From positions 99,694,965 through 99,758,964 of the forward strand of contig CM063509.1 in assembly GCA_032207245.1 (NCBI GenBank): DNA of 64,000 nucleotides, given 5' to 3'. This stretch comes from Pardosa pseudoannulata (Eukaryota; Arthropoda; Arachnida; Araneae; Lycosidae). The position numbers were made by a program, and so were the translations under genes. The notes beneath the pieces were generated by a model. It did not search any database. It was not told the origin of the DNA and saw only the letters and a list, made by a program, of their open reading frames with translations. Of the stretch, positions 60,631-64,000 are shown in pieces (within the stretch, counting starts at the first letter, position 1; the number at the start of each line of letters is the position of its first letter).

Positions 60631-61841
60631 CACTCAATAGCCAAAACATTTTGACCACCCCTACATTTTGCAATGAACTCGCTTGGATGACGTGGAAGGC
60701 ACGTGATCAGGTGTAAGGGGTATTTAACTGCTGCTGGAGAGTCTAAAAAATCATTCTTTCACTTACTTTTGTGTGTGATGGGAGGGGCTGCGAATATATG
60801 CGATTTTGATAGAGGGCAGATTGTAATGGCTTGAAGGCTCGGAACAAGTATTTCCGAAAATGCACGACTCGTGGGTTGTTCGCAGGTGTGTCTATAGTTG
60901 TTAGTACTTATGCAAAGTGGATGAATGGTGTTGAAACCAGCAGTAGACGACATGGTGTTGAACGTCTACACGCTTTCAAAGAAAAAGATCGTCTCAGAGA
61001 CTGTCTCGCATGGTGAAGCAAAACCGGAGCCAGACAGAGGCTCAGCTGACAACCCAATATAATGCAGGGCCAAGTAGAATAGTATCGGAGCACACTGTTC
61101 AGCGGACACTGTTGGATATGGGGTTATGCAGCAAACGTCTCATTCTTGTGCCTTTTCTGACCAAGCGTCATCGTCAATTGGGCCCGGGAATATCACGACT
61201 GGCCCATGGATTAGTGGGAGAGAGTTGCCTGGTCAGATGAATCACGGTTTGTCATTCATCACGTCGATGGTCGAGTCAGGATACGCCGTCTTCCAGACAA
61301 GCAGTTGCTCCTTCAATGTACAGTAGGTCATACACAGGCCGGTAGTGGCGGTATTATGCTTTGGGGAATATTCTCTTAGGCTTCTCTGGGACCCATGGAT
61401 GTGGTAGATCAGACCATGAATGCTACAGGGTATTTGCACATCATAGCAGACCAGTTGCACCCTTACACGGCATCTGTTTATCCAGCTGGAAATGGAATGT
61501 TCCAACAGGACAACGCCCAGTGTCACAAGCCTGAAATTATGTTGGAGTGGTTCCAGGAACACGATGCTGAATTCCAGTTAATGTTTTGGCCACCTAATTC
61601 ACCGGATCTCAATCCGATAGAACACATTTGGGATGTCATGGGACGGCAGCTCAGAGTTCAAAGACCACCCATTCGCATTATCTCGGATTTGCGTAACCGT
61701 TTCTTAAACATCTGGCAAATCTGTCTCAGGCTATCAACCAACCACTTGTGGCATCCATGTCAAGGCGGGTTGAAGCTGTGTTGCGCGCCAAAGGTGGGCC
61801 AACTCGTTATTGACAGGTGGTCATGTTTTGCCTCTTGAGTG
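60631..61841 (+). mobile_element. Tc1/mariner-like transposon, DD36E spacing, decayed
   Basis: TA dinucleotides flank the element (60629-60630 and 61842-61843). The left terminal repeat starts CACTCAATAGCCAAAACAT and the inverted right one CACTCAAGAGGCAAAACAT, and both end GACCACC after a 3-base length difference. The length is 1211 bp with a single, broken transposase gene that nearly fills the element. Confidence 0.9.
60778..61813 (+). pseudogene. Tc1-like transposase pseudogene (DD36E)
   Basis: The gene would have run from the ATG at 60778 to the TGA at 61811-61813, about 345 codons, a normal Tc1 length, ending three bases before the right terminal repeat. Order of recognisable parts: N-terminal helix-turn-helix (FDRGQIVMA, then RLGTSISENARLVGCS), a KWMNGVETSSRRHGV segment, second helix-turn-helix (SQTEAQLTTQYNAG, HTVQRTLLDMGL), AWSDESRF with the first Asp at 61236, FQQDNAQCH with the second Asp at 61509, and SPDLNPIEHIWD with the Glu at 61620. 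There are 90 residues between the Asps and 36 between Asp and Glu. It is broken by stops at 60832, 61212 and 61377 and by frame changes near 60895, 61012, 61185 and 61715. All three catalytic residues are still encoded, but no complete protein is. Confidence 0.9.
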
Positions 61842-62890
61842 TACAACCTAAATTGTACACATCTCAATTTTCGCAAATTCTAATTCCCTTAAACTGTTTT
61901 TTTTTTTTTGTGTATATGTGTTTTGGTTTGCAAATAACGGACTTTTTTAGTATGCATACTTACAATTAGTTTATATTATTAAGTAAAAACTGTTGACAGT
62001 TATTATGATTTAGTGAGACTCATGTCAGAACGAGGCTTGTTGAACATTGTGTTTAATTGTAAGAAAAAAACTTACTTTAAATTAATTTTAACTGTTTACT
62101 TTAACAAAGAATTATGATACTCGCAAAATTAATCATATAAAATGGAACAGTTGCATTATGTAATATCTAGAAATCTAGTAAATTATACAAAAAAAAATGC
62201 TTCTATTTTTAAAGGATAATTTAATAAAGCATCCCTCCACTGAAATATTTTAAGTTATATGTTCTGTGTAAATATTTGTTTTCCATGTCTGTAATCAGAT
62301 ACGCCTGAGAGAATGTCCCATTGATAAAGTGCACTTGTTTATATAAATTTTACATTTTTTATAAGACTTTAATATCATTAGAGATTTTTGTGTTTTAAAT
62401 CATCTAAACTGTTTATCTAACTTGGAGGAAAAAAGCTTTAATTCCACTTTATTTACATTAACCAGTTTGTTTTTCTAGTGTTATCCATACTCATTATTTT
62501 CGTATTTTGAGCTAAATTGATAACGAGTTTTATTTTCAGTGATAATTTTTTTCATCATCGAAAAAAACATTTGGTATCAACGTTGCCACGTCTATTCCTT
62601 TACGCTCAGTTAACTAAGTTTTCGTCTCATTAGGTATTAGATTTAAGTTTTTCCATCGTCATTTACGTTTTCCGTTTATTTAGTTTTGTACGATTGAATT
62701 CTTCATTTATATAAGATTTTCGATAATTGCTTCTTTACAAATAATATTTAAAAATTTCTAATTTTTATATATTTTTCTTGTAGGATCAGTTACGCTTGTT
62801 AAGTAACCATTTGCGTTCGGGTAACGCTTCTTTTTATTGAACAATTAATTCTAATGTAAAATTTTAAGCCTTTTTCTTTGTCTGCGTTCT
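61842..62890. other. AT-rich DNA, nothing recognised
   Basis: No gene, RNA or repeat family was recognised. Confidence 0.4.
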
Positions 62891-63221
62891 TTAACCCCTT
62901 AATGCAGAGTTTTTTAAAAAAAAGGCCTGCCAAAAAAATCAGTTTTTTTAATGTAAAATATATAGTTTAGAACGTTAATTTGGGAAAATATATATATATA
63001 TTATACTTGAATAGGTTATAGCTTACAATCCCATGTAAATGAGAAATATCAATAAAACGATTGGTTTTTTATTTGCTTTCATATTGTTATTTTCAATTGA
63101 ATTCGAATGTGAAAAATTATAGCAACATAAAGTACAACGCCTCTCGAATTATCTCGAGTGTGAACAGTTTGGACGGTTTAACGCGCTCGAGTTAATTCGA
63201 GCGTGCACTTTAAGGGGTTAA
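62891..63221. mobile_element. Short TTAA-flanked MITE (331 bp) with palindromes
   Basis: TTAACCCCTTAATG at 62891 is mirrored by an inverted right end starting TTAACCCCTTAAAG (63221 inward). A 20-bp palindrome CGCTCGAGTTAATTCGAGCG (63184-63203) ends exactly 14 bases inside the right TTAA, the same distance as the palindrome in the left end of 6501-7063. A weaker palindrome (CTCGA...TCGAG) lies at about 63143-63158. No coding content was seen. Confidence 0.7.
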
Positions 63222-63289
63222 ACTATTGATAATCTTTAATGGCATAGATAGCTTTATATAATCACATGGGTTCAATATTTCATTGTGAC

Positions 63290-64000
63290 CACAGATCTAG
63301 AAAATTTGGAAGATCTGGAAATATCAGGGAATTTCAGAAAGACTGGAATAATCAGGGAATTCGTATGAGATTCTTTTGATTTCGGGGTCCGATTATAAAA
63401 GATCGAATTACTTTGAATTATTGCTACCCCAGGCCTGGAAAATCTCGAAGTATCAGGGAAAGGGAATAATAAGGTCAATATCGGGAAATTCTTACGAGGT
63501 TCTGGGATTTTGCTTTTCGATCATAAACAATCGAATTATTTAAAATTACTGTAAGATCTATAAATATCATAGAAATAGAAAAAGATGGGGAAATTGTTGA
63601 AATATTAGGGAATTCTTACGAGATTCTTTTGATTTGATTATTAGATTATTCGAGATTGAAATATTTTAAATTATTGTGACCACAGAAATGGAGATTTGGA
63701 AATTAGAGGAAATCGGAAAAAAGATGGGAATAATCGGAAAAATATCAGGGAATTTTTACGAGATTCTAGTATTTTATGATCCTGTGATAAACAATTGAAT
63801 TATTTTGAATTACTGTAACCTCAAACGAAGATCTATAAATATCATAGAAATAGGGAAAGATGGGAAAATTGACGAAATATCAGGGAATCTTTACAAGATT
63901 CTTTTAATTTGAGGATCTGATTGTAAAAGATCGTATTATTTTAAATTATCGTGACAACAGACTTGAAAAATTTTGAAATTAAAGATGGGAATAGTCATCT
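63290..64000. repeat. Tandem array, ~125-140-bp unit, at least five copies, runs off the window
   Basis: The words ATCAGGGAAT and TTACGAGATTCT (with variants) recur with the latter at about 63364, 63493, 63617, 63757 and 63892. Alternate units resemble each other more (TTTTGATTT then GATTATAAAAGATCGAATTA), suggesting a two-part unit of about 260-270 bp. The minus frame at 63272-63478 is an incidental reading of the repeat. Confidence 0.85.

Overview
The window is AT-rich (by eye roughly 70% A+T), repeat-dominated eukaryotic DNA. Intron-scale non-coding stretches, TA microsatellites, tRNA-derived SINEs with long target duplications, and Tc1, pogo, piggyBac, BEL/Pao and Helitron-like remnants all point to an arthropod nuclear genome. 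I suspect an arachnid, probably a spider, but this rests on repeat style only and is an inference. No intact protein-coding gene is visible. The only host-gene candidate is a short possible first coding exon (2178-2284, + strand) followed directly by a splice donor. If it is real, much of what follows could be intron.

Layout. 0-5 kb: the end of a TTAA element, a 150-bp duplication, the possible exon, TA microsatellites and a ~160-bp satellite (4.0-4.9 kb). 5-6.1 kb: a pogo/Tigger-like element whose right terminal repeat was hit by a tRNA-derived SINE. 6.5-13 kb: a cluster of five TTAA-flanked (piggyBac-type) non-autonomous elements, one nested in another. Two of them keep only the cysteine-rich C-terminus of a piggyBac transposase, and one contains a perfect 26-bp hairpin. 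BEL/Pao reverse-transcriptase scraps lie among them. 14.3-16.3 kb: a Tc1-like transposase fragment abuts a Helitron-like element that contains a solo LTR with a 5-bp target duplication, and that element runs into ~620 bp of TA repeat. 17-33 kb: a chain of unrelated tandem arrays (units ~75, 12, ~176, ~900-1050 and ~174 bp) separated by pogo-like scraps, a CpG-rich island (24 kb) and a possible LTR (33.4-34.1 kb).

34.3-59.3 kb is one ~25-kb satellite-like array. Nineteen copies of the left half of the same Helitron-like element, each with a tRNA-like (pol III type) box pair, alternate with spacer modules. Unit lengths (~0.83, ~1.38, ~1.54, ~1.59 kb) recur in the same order, which makes a higher-order repeat. 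One SINE insertion was copied three times along with it. The right edge of the array carries the only matching right end of the element. 60.6-61.8 kb is a decayed Tc1-like transposon with DD36E spacing. A final small TTAA element (62.9 kb) and a ~130-bp tandem array (63.3 kb to the window edge) close the window.

There is no operon-like organisation. The sequence is a record of transposition, nesting and tandem amplification. The most unusual parts are the Helitron-derived higher-order array and the piggyBac-type ends whose internal repeats reproduce the asymmetric spacing known for the moth piggyBac element.
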